Assembly: GCF_039888675.1 (NCBI RefSeq)
Contig: NZ_JBDQQR010000001.1
Location: 1,922,001 to 1,986,000, forward strand
From: Mesorhizobium sp. CAU 1732
GTDB taxonomy: Bacteria > Pseudomonadota > Alphaproteobacteria > Rhizobiales > Rhizobiaceae
Direction of reading: 5' to 3'
DNA: 64,000 nt
This document shows, in pieces, positions 53,425 through 62,991 of the stretch. The translations under genes and the position numbers were made by a program. The notes beneath the pieces are model-generated. The model was not told the origin of the DNA. It saw nothing but the letters and a program-made list of their open reading frames with translations, and made no database searches. Numbering within the stretch: the stretch's first letter is position 1; each line of letters starts with the position of its first letter.

Positions 53425-55386
53425 ATGACAAAGCTCCATCCACTTCAGGCGCTCGCCGGAGGCAATGACGCTGAATTCCGGCGCAAGCTCTATCGCTATC
53501 TCCCGCGTTTCCTTGCGTACTGCTCCATCATGCATGCGTGCCGTCCGGTCTGGCAGTTCCGGGCCTTCGAGCCTGTCGTGCTGGGCCTCGTGTTGCCCGA
53601 TGGGGCGGATGCCAACGCCTATGAAGACGCGGCGCGGTATGCCGCTCATGGTCCGGCCGTCACGACGTATGCTGGCGGTCTGGACGGCACCGAAGTCCGA
53701 TTGAAGACCAGCGACCGAAAGCGGTCCTCGGACGCCGAACTTTCAGGGGCGCTGGCCAAGAAGTCGCGCGTGATCCTGGTGGCCCAGGACGCTGCCAGCG
53801 TGCCGGAGACCTTCCGTATGGCGGCCGACGCGGTCATCGAAATCGGGCCGATTCAGCCGCGCCACGTCATCGCGGGGGCAAAGCTCTGCCTCGGCCTCAC
53901 GGTCACGGCGGAACAGGCCGGATTCATTGCCACCGTGCCGCTAGATGTCGTCGCCGTCGCGCTACGAAGGGGCAGGCCCGTGACGAAGGCGATCGACCTG
54001 ATGAAGAAGGCTATGCTGCCGAAGCTCCGGGATTTTTCCGGGCCAACACTGGATGACCTCCACGGTCTCGGCGAGGCAGGCGACTGGGGGCGTGAACTGG
54101 CTATCGATCTCGCGGACTGGCGATCAGGCAAGATCGGCTGGGAAGACGTCGATCGCGGCGTTCTCCTGAGCGGACCGCCCGGGACGGGCAAGACCACCTT
54201 CGCGGGCGCTCTAGCGCGCACCTGCGATGTCCATCTCGTGCTCGGGTCGATCGGCCGCTGGCAGGCCAAAGGCCACCTCGGCGACATGTTGAAAGCGATG
54301 CGCGCAGCATTCGACGAGGCCCGTAAGAACGCACCGTCCATTATCTTCCTGGACGAAATCGACGCAGTCGGCGATCGCGAAAAATTCAGCGACCACAATT
54401 CGCAGTACTGCACGGAGGTCGTCGCCGCGCTGCTCGAGTGCATCGATGGAGTGGAGGGCCGCGAAGGCGTCGTTGTTGTCGGCGCGTGCAACCACCCGCA
54501 CAGGCTTGATGCCGCGCTCCTCCGAGCCGGCCGCCTCGACAGGCACGTCCGCATCCCCTTGCCTGACCAGAAGGGGCGGGAGGGCATCCTCCGCTGGCAC
54601 CTGCAGGGCCTCCTTCCCGGCGCGAACCTGTCGGGCATCGCGGCGAGGACGGATGGCTGGAACGGAGCCTCGCTCGAGCAGCTGGTCCGCCAGGGCAGAC
54701 GTCGGGCGCGACGGGCACGGCGGGACCTGACACTCGAGGATCTCGTGGCCGAGCTTCCCGTTCGCGTTGCGATCCCGGAGGACCTTCGCCGGAGGTCGGC
54801 TCTTCACGAAGCGGGGCATGCCGTCGTTTGCCTTGTTCTCGACGTTGGCGATCTCGTCTCGGTCACCATCGCCAGCACCCTCGCGCCGACCGTAGGCGAA
54901 CTTCAGGATGGTGGGGGAGTATTCATCCGGCAGCGGCCGATGCGGGAACGCACGCGGTCGCAGTTGCTCGACGACATCTGCCTTCGGCTGGGCGGCCTAG
55001 CGGCTGAGGAGGTCACATTGGGCGACCGCTCGGCGGGAGGCGGCGGGGGGCGAGGATCCGACCTTTACGACGCGACCCGATCTGCGCTGACGGTCGAAGC
55101 TTCCTACGGCCTCGGCGAAGGCTTCGCCTACCTCGCTTCCGAGGACGAAGACGAACTGTTCAACGCCCTCCGGTTCGATCGTTTCCTGCACGCGCGAGTG
55201 GACAAGGTGCTGGGCGAGCAGTTCACCCGGGCGAAACGCATTGTCGGGACTCATCGCCATGAGGTCGAGCGGATCGCGGAGGCGCTGCTCGTCAGGGGGA
55301 CACTCTCGGCGGATGAAATCAGCGATCTGTTGAATCAGCAACCGCGGCTGAGGCTGGTCGACGATGCGGAGATGAAGGCGGGCTGA
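53425..55386 (+). CDS. Soluble FtsH-like AAA+ ATPase with M41 zinc-protease domain
   Basis: A 653-residue protein. A helical N-terminal domain (1-210) replaces the membrane anchor of true FtsH; I see no TM helix. The AAA+ core has Walker A SGPPGTGKTTFAGAL near residue 252 and Walker B IIFLDEIDAVGDR near 307. The M41 metalloprotease site HEAGHAVVCLVL lies near 458, and the third metal ligand is probably the Asp in RGSDLYDAT near 550. Such soluble FtsH-like proteases recur next to the TnsA-like protein in rhizobia, by my recollection. It could unfold and degrade a specific target in the defence response. Confidence 0.8.
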   Translation: MTKLHPLQALAGGNDAEFRRKLYRYLPRFLAYCSIMHACRPVWQFRAFEPVVLGLVLPDGADANAYEDAARYAAHGPAVTTYAGGLDGTEVRLKTSDRKRSSDAELSGALAKKSRVILVAQDAASVPETFRMAADAVIEIGPIQPRHVIAGAKLCLGLTVTAEQAGFIATVPLDVVAVALRRGRPVTKAIDLMKKAMLPKLRDFSGPTLDDLHGLGEAGDWGRELAIDLADWRSGKIGWEDVDRGVLLSGPPGTGKTTFAGALARTCDVHLVLGSIGRWQAKGHLGDMLKAMRAAFDEARKNAPSIIFLDEIDAVGDREKFSDHNSQYCTEVVAALLECIDGVEGREGVVVVGACNHPHRLDAALLRAGRLDRHVRIPLPDQKGREGILRWHLQGLLPGANLSGIAARTDGWNGASLEQLVRQGRRRARRARRDLTLEDLVAELPVRVAIPEDLRRRSALHEAGHAVVCLVLDVGDLVSVTIASTLAPTVGELQDGGGVFIRQRPMRERTRSQLLDDICLRLGGLAAEEVTLGDRSAGGGGGRGSDLYDATRSALTVEASYGLGEGFAYLASEDEDELFNALRFDRFLHARVDKVLGEQFTRAKRIVGTHRHEVERIAEALLVRGTLSADEISDLLNQQPRLRLVDDAEMKAG

Positions 55387-55400
55387 GAACCGCGGCTAGG

Positions 55401-55610
55401 TCACGGCTTGGCACCGGATTTTTTATCTTTCACCCGCTTGTCCGGCTTATGCCGGATTAGCGGAATTTCAGGATGGCCCTCTCGGACGACCATCCGCGTG
55501 GGCCTGCGCGCCGGAACGAAGCCTTCGGCCACGAGGGCATCCCAGTACGAGACCTTTCCGGCCCGTTTGTCATCCGTAGGGGCCGTCGGTTTGTTGTCCT
55601 TCTCCGTCAT
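55401..55610 (-). CDS. Small basic hypothetical protein, 69 residues
   Basis: ATG 55610 has a strong GAGGAG ribosome site. The product is Lys/Arg/Pro-rich (MTEKDNKPTAPTDDKRAGKV, VREGHPEIPLIRHKPDKRVK) and probably largely disordered. It follows the phosphoesterase pseudogene on the same strand after 28 bases. No function recognised. Confidence 0.65.
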   Translation of the reverse strand: MTEKDNKPTAPTDDKRAGKVSYWDALVAEGFVPARRPTRMVVREGHPEIPLIRHKPDKRVKDKKSGAKP

Positions 55611-55637
55611 GACGCTCCTCTTTGATGAGCAAAGGTA

Positions 55638-56197
55638 TCATACTGCGCCTTCCGGAACACCTGCGTCTTTCATCTGCTGCGTCAACTCCCTGAGGGTGCG
55701 GGGCGCAAAACCCGTATCGGGGCAGTCGACCCCGACATCGCGCGAGCGGTAGTAATTCGGCATCTCGCCGTGACAGTGGCCATAAAAGTGCCAGCCACCC
55801 TTTCTGATTTTCGGCCACGTCCGGCAGGCGTAATGCGCTAGGAAGACGTGCTGCCCCCCATCCGTGATCTCAAGTTGATGGGCCGGCGGCTGCGCCCACT
55901 CCAAGGATGCGATGACCGGGTGAACGAGGTTCGGCCTCTCGCAGTCATGGTTGCCCAACACGAGCATCTTTCGGCCCATGAGCCTCGCGAAGATCGAGCG
56001 CACGCGGGCACCATCTTGCAGCCCCATCGAAAAATCGCCGAGATGGAAAACGGTGTCCTCGGGTCGAACTACGGCATTCCAGGCGCGGATTAGGAACTCG
56101 TCCATTTCCACTGTGCTGAGAAAGGCCTGGCGCAGGCTGACGGGGACAGCATCAGCGCATGCGAAAAATGGGTGTCTGCGGTGTAGCGGAAAATCAT
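55638..56197 (-). pseudogene. Calcineurin-like metallophosphoesterase, frameshifted
   Basis: The long frame (to 56258) lacks the first metal motif. It is found instead in the next frame, starting at ATG 56197: MIFRYTADTHFSHALMLSPS, then CARPFS. About 56116-56124 the frame changes by one base to STVEMDEFLIRAWNAVVRPE. The downstream frame carries VFHLGDFSMG, VLGNHDCERP, FLAHYACRTW and YGHCHGEM. The combined protein of about 185 residues is the YfcE/small-phosphoesterase type that acts on nucleotides or phosphorylated ends. Either it is a true single-base mutation or a sequence error. Confidence 0.75.
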
Positions 56198-56860
56198 CGG
56201 AAGCAATCTCTCGAAAGTGGCGTGGAACCGCGCGTCCGGGACGCGCTGGCGGTATCACATCGCTATTCGTATCGAGAGTTTCTGCATGATCTTCATTCCG
56301 GTCCGATCACCGCACACGCGTACGGAAGTTCAAACACAGATATCGGAATCTCCTTCCGACGTCCAGCAATAGCCGAGGTGGGCTGGAGACTGACTGCAGC
56401 TAAGCCTGAATTTTAGAACGTTGGTCGACGGATTTCTTAATTGACTGGATGGTGCGTCCAGCAGGGAAAGTGTCGTAGCGGTGGGCAGGCGGCATGCCGC
56501 CTGCCCACCCGTTCCAGGGCAAGCGCTTGCAGCGCCTCGTCGACTGGTGCCTTGTGCAGGGTGACCGTTTCAATACCAGAATACGCCTGTCTGCCACATA
56601 ATCGAAGCGTGTGATTTAGCTGTGCGCGGCAAGACGAGCCGCAGAAGAACGGTTGCAGAACGCACGAAATGAGTGAAAATGCCGTTTGTTCGACCTGATC
56701 GGGTCAGGGGCGTGCGGGGGAGAAGAATTGGGGCAACGCCTGCGAGGCGGCTACCAAGCATCATATACCTCGACTTTCCGCATGCGTTTTGAATCATGGT
56801 CTCGTGGTCGAGCGGCGCAATCACCTGCGCCTCGTGCGCCAAGAAGAATAGCGGAAGTCG
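56198..56860. other. 663-bp intergenic region, no gene recognised
   Basis: The region contains a perfect 30-bp palindrome (listed separately) and otherwise only frames without protein-like character. It must carry the promoter for the giant helicase gene, whose start ATG 56861 is preceded by GCGGAAG. A plus-strand frame at 56159-56416 runs over the phosphoesterase start and looks like a shadow. Confidence 0.4.
56481..56510. repeat. Perfect 30-bp palindrome
   Basis: GGTGGGCAGGCGGCA is followed directly by its own reverse complement. There is no T-run beside it, so it is not a standard terminator. It could be a stem-loop, operator or recombination site in the long gap before the giant helicase gene. 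Confidence 0.5.
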
Positions 56861-59800
56861 ATGAAAAACGAAGCCCTGCTGGAGCTTGTTAAACAGAAGG
56901 TTGAAAATCTCCGGCCCAAGCTGCTCGACCTAAGCCGCCGAAATCCGCTGCTGGCGACCAAGCTCTCACCCCGGTCGAACGCGCACATCCGTGCTGTCGA
57001 CGAGCTCCCCGAAGTTTTGTTTTACAAGTTGAACAACGGACAGACGATGCGTCTCGTCCCTCTGCCGGAGATCGATGCCGACCCGCGGGACGAAGAGACC
57101 AAGACGTTTCGCGATGCGCTCGCCAACGCCCGCATCACCGATGACGCTTATCTAGCCGAACTCGATGCGATTGAACGTGACGCTGACGACTATCTCGACC
57201 ACGCCCGCGCGATCGAGCGCGCGTTGAAGGATCGTATCCGGGTGGATCTCGGTCTTCCGCCTCGGCCCCAAAAGGCCGATGTCAACCTGGCGCAACATGC
57301 GCGCAACAACGGCATCACCCCATCATACGAGCTGCCTGATCCCGAGGACGAGTCGGAACACGACCGCCATACAGACGATGATATCCAGACTTTGCTGCTT
57401 CCAAAGGATTTGGAGCGCAAGCTTAATAACGTCACTTCCAAATGCCGCACGTGGATTCAGGAAACAGGTATCAACGTGCTGCAAGTGGCCTATGGCTTCC
57501 TGGAGTGGTCCGAGCCCAACCAGACGGACACGTCGTACGCGCCTCTGATCCTCTGCGGCGCCCAGATCGAAAAGAAGCGAACGCGGGAAGGCGTCGAGTT
57601 CCGAATTTCCGGGACGGGCGAAGAGCCCGAAGTAAATGCCGTCCTGACCGAAAAAATGCGTATCGAGTTCGGTATCGAACTGCCGCCCTTCGAGGGTGCC
57701 TCTGTCGAAGACTATCTGGCCACAGTCGCCAAGATCTCCCCGAAGCAGATTGTCTGGCGGGTACGCCGGCAGGTTGCCATTGGTGTTTTCCCTTCGGCGC
57801 GGATGGCGATGTATCACGACATCGACCCCTCAAATCCGGCCTTCCCGGACAACGAGATCGTCCGCTCGCTGCTCGGGGGAATGAATTCGGAATCCGCGCT
57901 GCCGTTCGCCGAAGAGTACAACGTCGATGAGCCGGATATCGAGCGTTGCGTGCCCTGCGTCGTTCTCGACGCCGACTCGTCGCAGTTCAGCACCCTCGTA
58001 GATATTGCGAACGGGAAGAACCTCGCCGTCGAGGGGCCTCCCGGCACCGGGAAATCGCAGACGATCGTGAATGCGATCGCCGCCGCTCTTGCCGAGGGCA
58101 AGAAGGTGCTCTTCATCGCAGAGAAGCTTGCCGCGCTGAACGTTGTGCGCTCCCGTCTCGAAGCGGTGGGACTCGGCGAATTCCTGTTGCCACTGCAGGC
58201 TGAACGGTCAACGAGGGAGCAGGTCATTGGCTCGGTCCGGTCACGTGTCGAGATGCGACGGCCGGCGGCGATCAGAGATTATGATCGGCAGCTCGAGGAA
58301 TACAGGCGAATCCGTTCTCAGCTCGCCGAGTACATTGACCTTCTGACTCTGCCGTTCGCCAGCAGCGGTTTGACCATCCACGAGATACTCGGGAAGAGTA
58401 TCGCCACGAGTCCGTGCCTGGAGGGCATGCCCGCGGAAGTGGTTGCGGAAACCGACATACCGGACAGCTTTCTGAGCTTGGCCGGGATGGGACGTTTGCG
58501 AGCGCTGGCGGTTGCTGTGGAGAAAGGAGCGCAGGGCGCCGCGCAGGCGGCTTCGTATTGGAAGTCCACAGGCCTGGTGCATGCGGAACGCTTTACAGTC
58601 GAGGAGTCGTGTAATCTCGCCCTGAATTCGGCGCGTGCATACCGGGGCCTCGCCGCGTTAAGGGATGGTCTTTTGGCTCACGGGATCGATCCGCGAACGG
58701 ACAATGAAACGCTGGAGACTCTGCAGCAGGCCTTGAACGGACTACTGAACTTGCCGAGCGAGCTTCCTCGAGACTTGTTGGTGCGCTTGCTGGATGGCGG
58801 AAACCTCGATCGGCTATCCGCTTTTCTTGGCGAATGTGACGCAAGCCTCGAGTCGGAACGTGAGCTGACGGAAATACTCGACGCCGAACTGTCTGGCGAA
58901 ACCTTGTCGCTGGTGAAGCGCGTTGCGGGAATTTGCGCCGCCGCGTCGCTGGAGACACTGGACCTGGCCGAACTCGAAGCCGAGCTTGGCGAGCGCCGCG
59001 AGACGTTGGACAGGGCGAGGGGCCTTGAGGCCGCCATGGCCCCGCTGGTTCGCGCGTGTCCGGAGGCCGCGAACTGGAAGTTCGACAGCATCGCGAAGGC
59101 TCACGGGGCGATCGCCAGTGCCGGGCGCGAAGCCCTAATGTGCAGAAACGCCGCGACTGGCGATCCAGCTGCGACGGCGATTCTGAGAAAGCTATGCTCC
59201 GAGGGGCGTGCCCTCCAGGCAACCAAGAACGGCCTGGAAAGCCGCGTTTCCCTGAGCGTGGACGCGCCGCTTCAGACGCTGGTGCAGACGATCGCCTCGC
59301 TCAGGGCTGGCGGCATCTTCGCATTTTTGTCCGGGGAGTTTCGACAGGCCAAGAAATTGGCCCGATCTCTGTCACTGTCAGACCGCTTCGACAAACGTGA
59401 TGCCCTCGAGCGGCTCGAAGCCCTCGCATCCTATCGCAGGACCGAGCGGGAGTTCGTCGAGAACCCGCAGGCAATCGCAGTGTTCGGCCTGCACTTCCGG
59501 GGCACCGGAACCGACTTCTCGCCATTCGAGCGCCTGACCGAGTTCTACGAGGTGGCCCAATCGATGGCGGGACCAGAACATCGTTCGTTGCGCACGTTCT
59601 TGCGCGACGCCGACTTCGACGATCTGGAGCTCGTGCCGCCAATATCCGGGAACGTCCCCGTGGACAGTCTTCAGACCCTGCAGCGCGACCTCGTTGTCGC
59701 TCAGAAGGAGATCGACGATCTCGCCGAAGCCTTGGACGCATTGCGGCCGCTGCTCGGGGCGTTCCGTGACCCTGCATCGTTCGATCCCAATGCGCTGCCC

Positions 59801-62278
59801 GAGCTAGAGACAAGGCTGGAAGCGCTGCTAGTCCACCGAAAGAAGCTCGACGGTGACAAGGCCGTTTCGAAGTTGCTTGGCGGGAAGTTTCAAGGAGCGC
59901 GGACGGCGACCGCTTCTCCAGGAAAGGCATGCGCGTGGGCAAGGGAGTCGTTGCCGCTTCGGGAGCAGGTGACCTCGGTCCTGAACACGGGTCGGCCCGC
60001 AGAGGCGGCCGAGCATGCCAAGCGCGTGCTTGACGCCGACGTCCGCGCACGAGGCCTGCTGTCCGAGCTGTGCGAGATTTCGCGCATGGATGCACTCCAC
60101 TTCACGAATGACCGTGACGAGAATGCCATCGCGATGTTCCTGGAGAGCGCGTCCGCTGATCAGGACGGGCTGTTTGCCCATGCTGTGCTGGCGACGGCGC
60201 TCGTCGAACTGAAGGGAACAGGAACGTATCCGCTCGTGGCCTATCGAATGCAGGCGGGCGTCCCTGACGGGTTGGCGGCGCAGTTCGAGGCACTGGCAGT
60301 ACGCAAACTCGCCCGGGCGGTCTATGCCGAACATGGTTCGACGCTTTCGCGCTATCCCGGGAATCGCCTCGACGACCTCCGGGCGAGCTTGGCGAAGCAG
60401 GACAGGGAGATCATCAAGATTGCGCGTCAGCAGCTGCGGTGGAAGGTGCACGCTGACGCGAAGCCGCCCTTCGGCAATGGCACCGGAAAAAAGTCCACCT
60501 GGACGCAAATGGCGCTGATCGACAACGAGATCAACAAGCAGCAGCGCTTCATCTCCGTCCGCGATCTGACCCAGCGCGCCGGCCGCGCGCTCCTGGAGCT
60601 GAAGCCGTGCTGGATGATGTCGCCGCTGGCGGTGGCGCAGTATGTGCCCAAGAATGCGATCACGTTCGACCTGTGCATCATCGACGAGGCATCCCAGATG
60701 CCTCCGGAGGCATCGATCGGCGCCCTGCTTCGGTGCAAGCAGACGGTTGTCGTGGGAGACACCAACCAGCTACCTCCGAGCAGCTTCTTCAAGAAAATGA
60801 TCGACGACGAGGAGGCGGACGAGGACGAGAACGTCCTGAACGAATCCATCCTCGAGATGGCGAACGCTACCTTCCGCCCAGCAAGAAGGCTGCGGTGGCA
60901 CTATCGCTCGCGCCACTCGGGTCTCATCAAGTTCTCAAACCGCCTCGTCTACGAAGACAACCTCATTGTCTTTCCTTCGGCGACCGAATCCATGGCCCGG
61001 ATGGGCGTTGAGTTCAGGGCGGTCGACGGCCTCTACAAGGCGGGAACGAACCCGATCGAGGCCCGAACGATCGTCGACGCCGCGCTCGATTTCATGCGCA
61101 CCGATCCCAACCGCTCCCTGGGCATCGTCACGCTCAACCAGAAGCAACGTGACCTGATCAGCGAGGAGTTCGAGTATGCCCTCGGCCGCGACCGTCACGC
61201 GCTGGCTTACGTCGAGGCGTGGAAGGAGAAGCATGACGGGCTGGAAGAGTTCTTCGTCAAGAACCTCGAGAACGTGCAAGGCGACGAACGTGATGTGATG
61301 TTCATCGGCACCGTGTACGGGCCGGAGGCGAGGGGCGCTCGGACTGCCCAACGGTTCGGTCCGATCAACGGCCTCGCCGGAAGGCGCCGCCTGAACGTGC
61401 TCTTTTCCCGCGCCAAGGAGAAGATCGTCACCTTCTCCTCCATGACCGCTGCCGACATCCTCGCCGAGGAAACGGGTAATGCGGGCGCCCATATGCTGAA
61501 GCGCTGGCTGGAATACTGCGCCAGCGGCTTGCTCGACGGCGGCTCGGAAACGCAGCGTGAAGCCGACTCTGAATTTGAAGTGTTCGTAATGGATCAGGTA
61601 CGGGCCATGGGCTACGAGCCTGTGCCCCAAGTCGGCGTTGCCGGATATTTTGTCGATATCGGCGTCCGGCATCCCGATTGGCCGCATGGGTTTGTGCTCG
61701 GGGTCGAGTGCGATGGTGCCAGCTATCACTCGGCTAAATCCGCACGTGACCGTGATCGTCTTCGTCAGGAAGTGCTCGAAGGCCTAGGTTGGCGATTCCA
61801 CCGTATTTGGTCGACTGACTGGTTCAATAATCCCCGTCGGGAGGCGGAACGCTTGCGCGCGGTTCTGTCGGCTCGGATGGAGGAGCTGAAAGCGCGCGAA
61901 GCTGAGTTTGCTGTGCAGCCCGCCCGTCCAGAGCCATCGCCCGTTATCGAGTTGCCCGAACCAATGCCGGATCCTGGACCATCGCTATTCGATCAAATCG
62001 GAGCAGAGGTCCTGACGCTGCCGATCGCCAAGTCCACGAATGATCGAGCCATTGAGATCGGCGACACTGTCCGCGTTCGCTATCTGAATGGCGACTGCAA
62101 GATCCTGCAGCTCACCATCAGCAAGGCAAAGAGCGACCCCGGCAGCGGGCTCGTGCACTTCGATGCGCCCATCGCCAGAGCTTTGCTTGGCGCGGAGGAG
62201 GGTGATGAGGTTGAGGTATTGGCCGGGGCATATGTTCGGCCCGCGGTGGTCGAGAGCATCACGAAGAATGGGACGTAG
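56861..62278 (+). CDS. Giant DUF4011 SF1 helicase with C-terminal VSR/REase-like nuclease
   Basis: An 1805-residue protein from ATG 56861. The N-terminal DUF4011 region opens with ENLRPKLLDLSRRNPLLATK, the family hallmark. The helicase has Walker A EGPPGTGKSQTIVNAI near residue 391 and Walker B LCIIDEASQMPPE near 1273, separated by an about 880-residue helical insert. Motif III VVGDTNQLPPSSF and motif VI GRRRLNVLFSRAKEKIV follow. Residues about 1570-1670 form a VSR/MTES_1575-like nuclease: GFVLGVECDGASYH with the acidic residues, then LGWRFHRIWSTDWF. Such proteins are predicted to unwind and cleave DNA or RNA and are common in defence islands. The C-terminal about 80 residues resemble a GreA/Elf-like fold (VRYLNGDCKILQLTISKAKS). 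Confidence 0.88.
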   Translation: MKNEALLELVKQKVENLRPKLLDLSRRNPLLATKLSPRSNAHIRAVDELPEVLFYKLNNGQTMRLVPLPEIDADPRDEETKTFRDALANARITDDAYLAELDAIERDADDYLDHARAIERALKDRIRVDLGLPPRPQKADVNLAQHARNNGITPSYELPDPEDESEHDRHTDDDIQTLLLPKDLERKLNNVTSKCRTWIQETGINVLQVAYGFLEWSEPNQTDTSYAPLILCGAQIEKKRTREGVEFRISGTGEEPEVNAVLTEKMRIEFGIELPPFEGASVEDYLATVAKISPKQIVWRVRRQVAIGVFPSARMAMYHDIDPSNPAFPDNEIVRSLLGGMNSESALPFAEEYNVDEPDIERCVPCVVLDADSSQFSTLVDIANGKNLAVEGPPGTGKSQTIVNAIAAALAEGKKVLFIAEKLAALNVVRSRLEAVGLGEFLLPLQAERSTREQVIGSVRSRVEMRRPAAIRDYDRQLEEYRRIRSQLAEYIDLLTLPFASSGLTIHEILGKSIATSPCLEGMPAEVVAETDIPDSFLSLAGMGRLRALAVAVEKGAQGAAQAASYWKSTGLVHAERFTVEESCNLALNSARAYRGLAALRDGLLAHGIDPRTDNETLETLQQALNGLLNLPSELPRDLLVRLLDGGNLDRLSAFLGECDASLESERELTEILDAELSGETLSLVKRVAGICAAASLETLDLAELEAELGERRETLDRARGLEAAMAPLVRACPEAANWKFDSIAKAHGAIASAGREALMCRNAATGDPAATAILRKLCSEGRALQATKNGLESRVSLSVDAPLQTLVQTIASLRAGGIFAFLSGEFRQAKKLARSLSLSDRFDKRDALERLEALASYRRTEREFVENPQAIAVFGLHFRGTGTDFSPFERLTEFYEVAQSMAGPEHRSLRTFLRDADFDDLELVPPISGNVPVDSLQTLQRDLVVAQKEIDDLAEALDALRPLLGAFRDPASFDPNALPELETRLEALLVHRKKLDGDKAVSKLLGGKFQGARTATASPGKACAWARESLPLREQVTSVLNTGRPAEAAEHAKRVLDADVRARGLLSELCEISRMDALHFTNDRDENAIAMFLESASADQDGLFAHAVLATALVELKGTGTYPLVAYRMQAGVPDGLAAQFEALAVRKLARAVYAEHGSTLSRYPGNRLDDLRASLAKQDREIIKIARQQLRWKVHADAKPPFGNGTGKKSTWTQMALIDNEINKQQRFISVRDLTQRAGRALLELKPCWMMSPLAVAQYVPKNAITFDLCIIDEASQMPPEASIGALLRCKQTVVVGDTNQLPPSSFFKKMIDDEEADEDENVLNESILEMANATFRPARRLRWHYRSRHSGLIKFSNRLVYEDNLIVFPSATESMARMGVEFRAVDGLYKAGTNPIEARTIVDAALDFMRTDPNRSLGIVTLNQKQRDLISEEFEYALGRDRHALAYVEAWKEKHDGLEEFFVKNLENVQGDERDVMFIGTVYGPEARGARTAQRFGPINGLAGRRRLNVLFSRAKEKIVTFSSMTAADILAEETGNAGAHMLKRWLEYCASGLLDGGSETQREADSEFEVFVMDQVRAMGYEPVPQVGVAGYFVDIGVRHPDWPHGFVLGVECDGASYHSAKSARDRDRLRQEVLEGLGWRFHRIWSTDWFNNPRREAERLRAVLSARMEELKAREAEFAVQPARPEPSPVIELPEPMPDPGPSLFDQIGAEVLTLPIAKSTNDRAIEIGDTVRVRYLNGDCKILQLTISKAKSDPGSGLVHFDAPIARALLGAEEGDEVEVLAGAYVRPAVVESITKNGT

Positions 62279-62308
62279 CTGGTCCAGCCGCCAAACGCCG
62301 ACTTCGAT

Positions 62309-62782
62309 CTAGCCGGCCGCTTCGTGCTCATCCTCGACAACGACCAGATCATCGAGATTTTCGTCGTATTCATAGGCGACGCCGTTCAGCTGGAGTACGC
62401 CTTCGTCCGGTGGCAGTGGAGGAGCCCCATCGGCATGTGCTTCACAGGCCACGTACAGCCACCGATGCTTGTCGCGGAGATTGCCCGGCTTGCCGCAGGT
62501 CTCGCAGTATCGGTAGGAACGCGAGTCCGCGAGATTCTCTGCCTTGTCGAGCGCGATCTGGACATCGTCGGTGACGACGCCCTCCGGCATGGCATCAATT
62601 CTCAGGCTTCCGTACTTTTGGTAGATGCGCCCGAGACCCAGGCTTGCTCCCAGCGGGAGGGCCCGTCCTACCTCGTCGAAATACTTGTCAAGAACCTGTT
62701 CCCATCCCGGTCCGCACTGGAAGTGCTGTCGTTCGGGAATGAGATCAGGATATTTCGTCTTCAAGCGCGGGAAGTCTGTCAC
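62309..62782 (-). CDS. Hypothetical protein with C-terminal zinc-knuckle-like motif
   Basis: A 157-residue protein; I choose GTG 62782 (AAAGGC upstream) over an upstream extension to 62896. The N-terminal part (LKTKYPDLIPERQHFQCGPG, then VLDKYFDEV) is a compact helical domain. The C-terminal part has YCETCGKPGNLRDKHRWLYV followed by CEAHADG, a CxxC...C..H arrangement able to bind zinc. Convergent with the giant helicase gene, 30 bp apart. The family is familiar as a conserved hypothetical, but no function is known to me. Confidence 0.7.
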   Translation of the reverse strand: MTDFPRLKTKYPDLIPERQHFQCGPGWEQVLDKYFDEVGRALPLGASLGLGRIYQKYGSLRIDAMPEGVVTDDVQIALDKAENLADSRSYRYCETCGKPGNLRDKHRWLYVACEAHADGAPPLPPDEGVLQLNGVAYEYDENLDDLVVVEDEHEAAG

Positions 62783-62991
62783 AGGCAAGCCTTTCACGTG
62801 TGATGTTGACGCGACCGCGGCAGCGGTAGCAAACAGGAGGTGAAGGTTCCGTTCATCCAGAAGGGCAGGGCCTCTAAATCCATCAGCATTGCCCATTGCC
62901 GCCCGCCGCAGAGGCTGAAGCCTCAGCCTGTCTGGTTCCTTTCGTCACCACGACGACAATCGACGGAGACGAACGGTCCAGGGAGGTTGCT

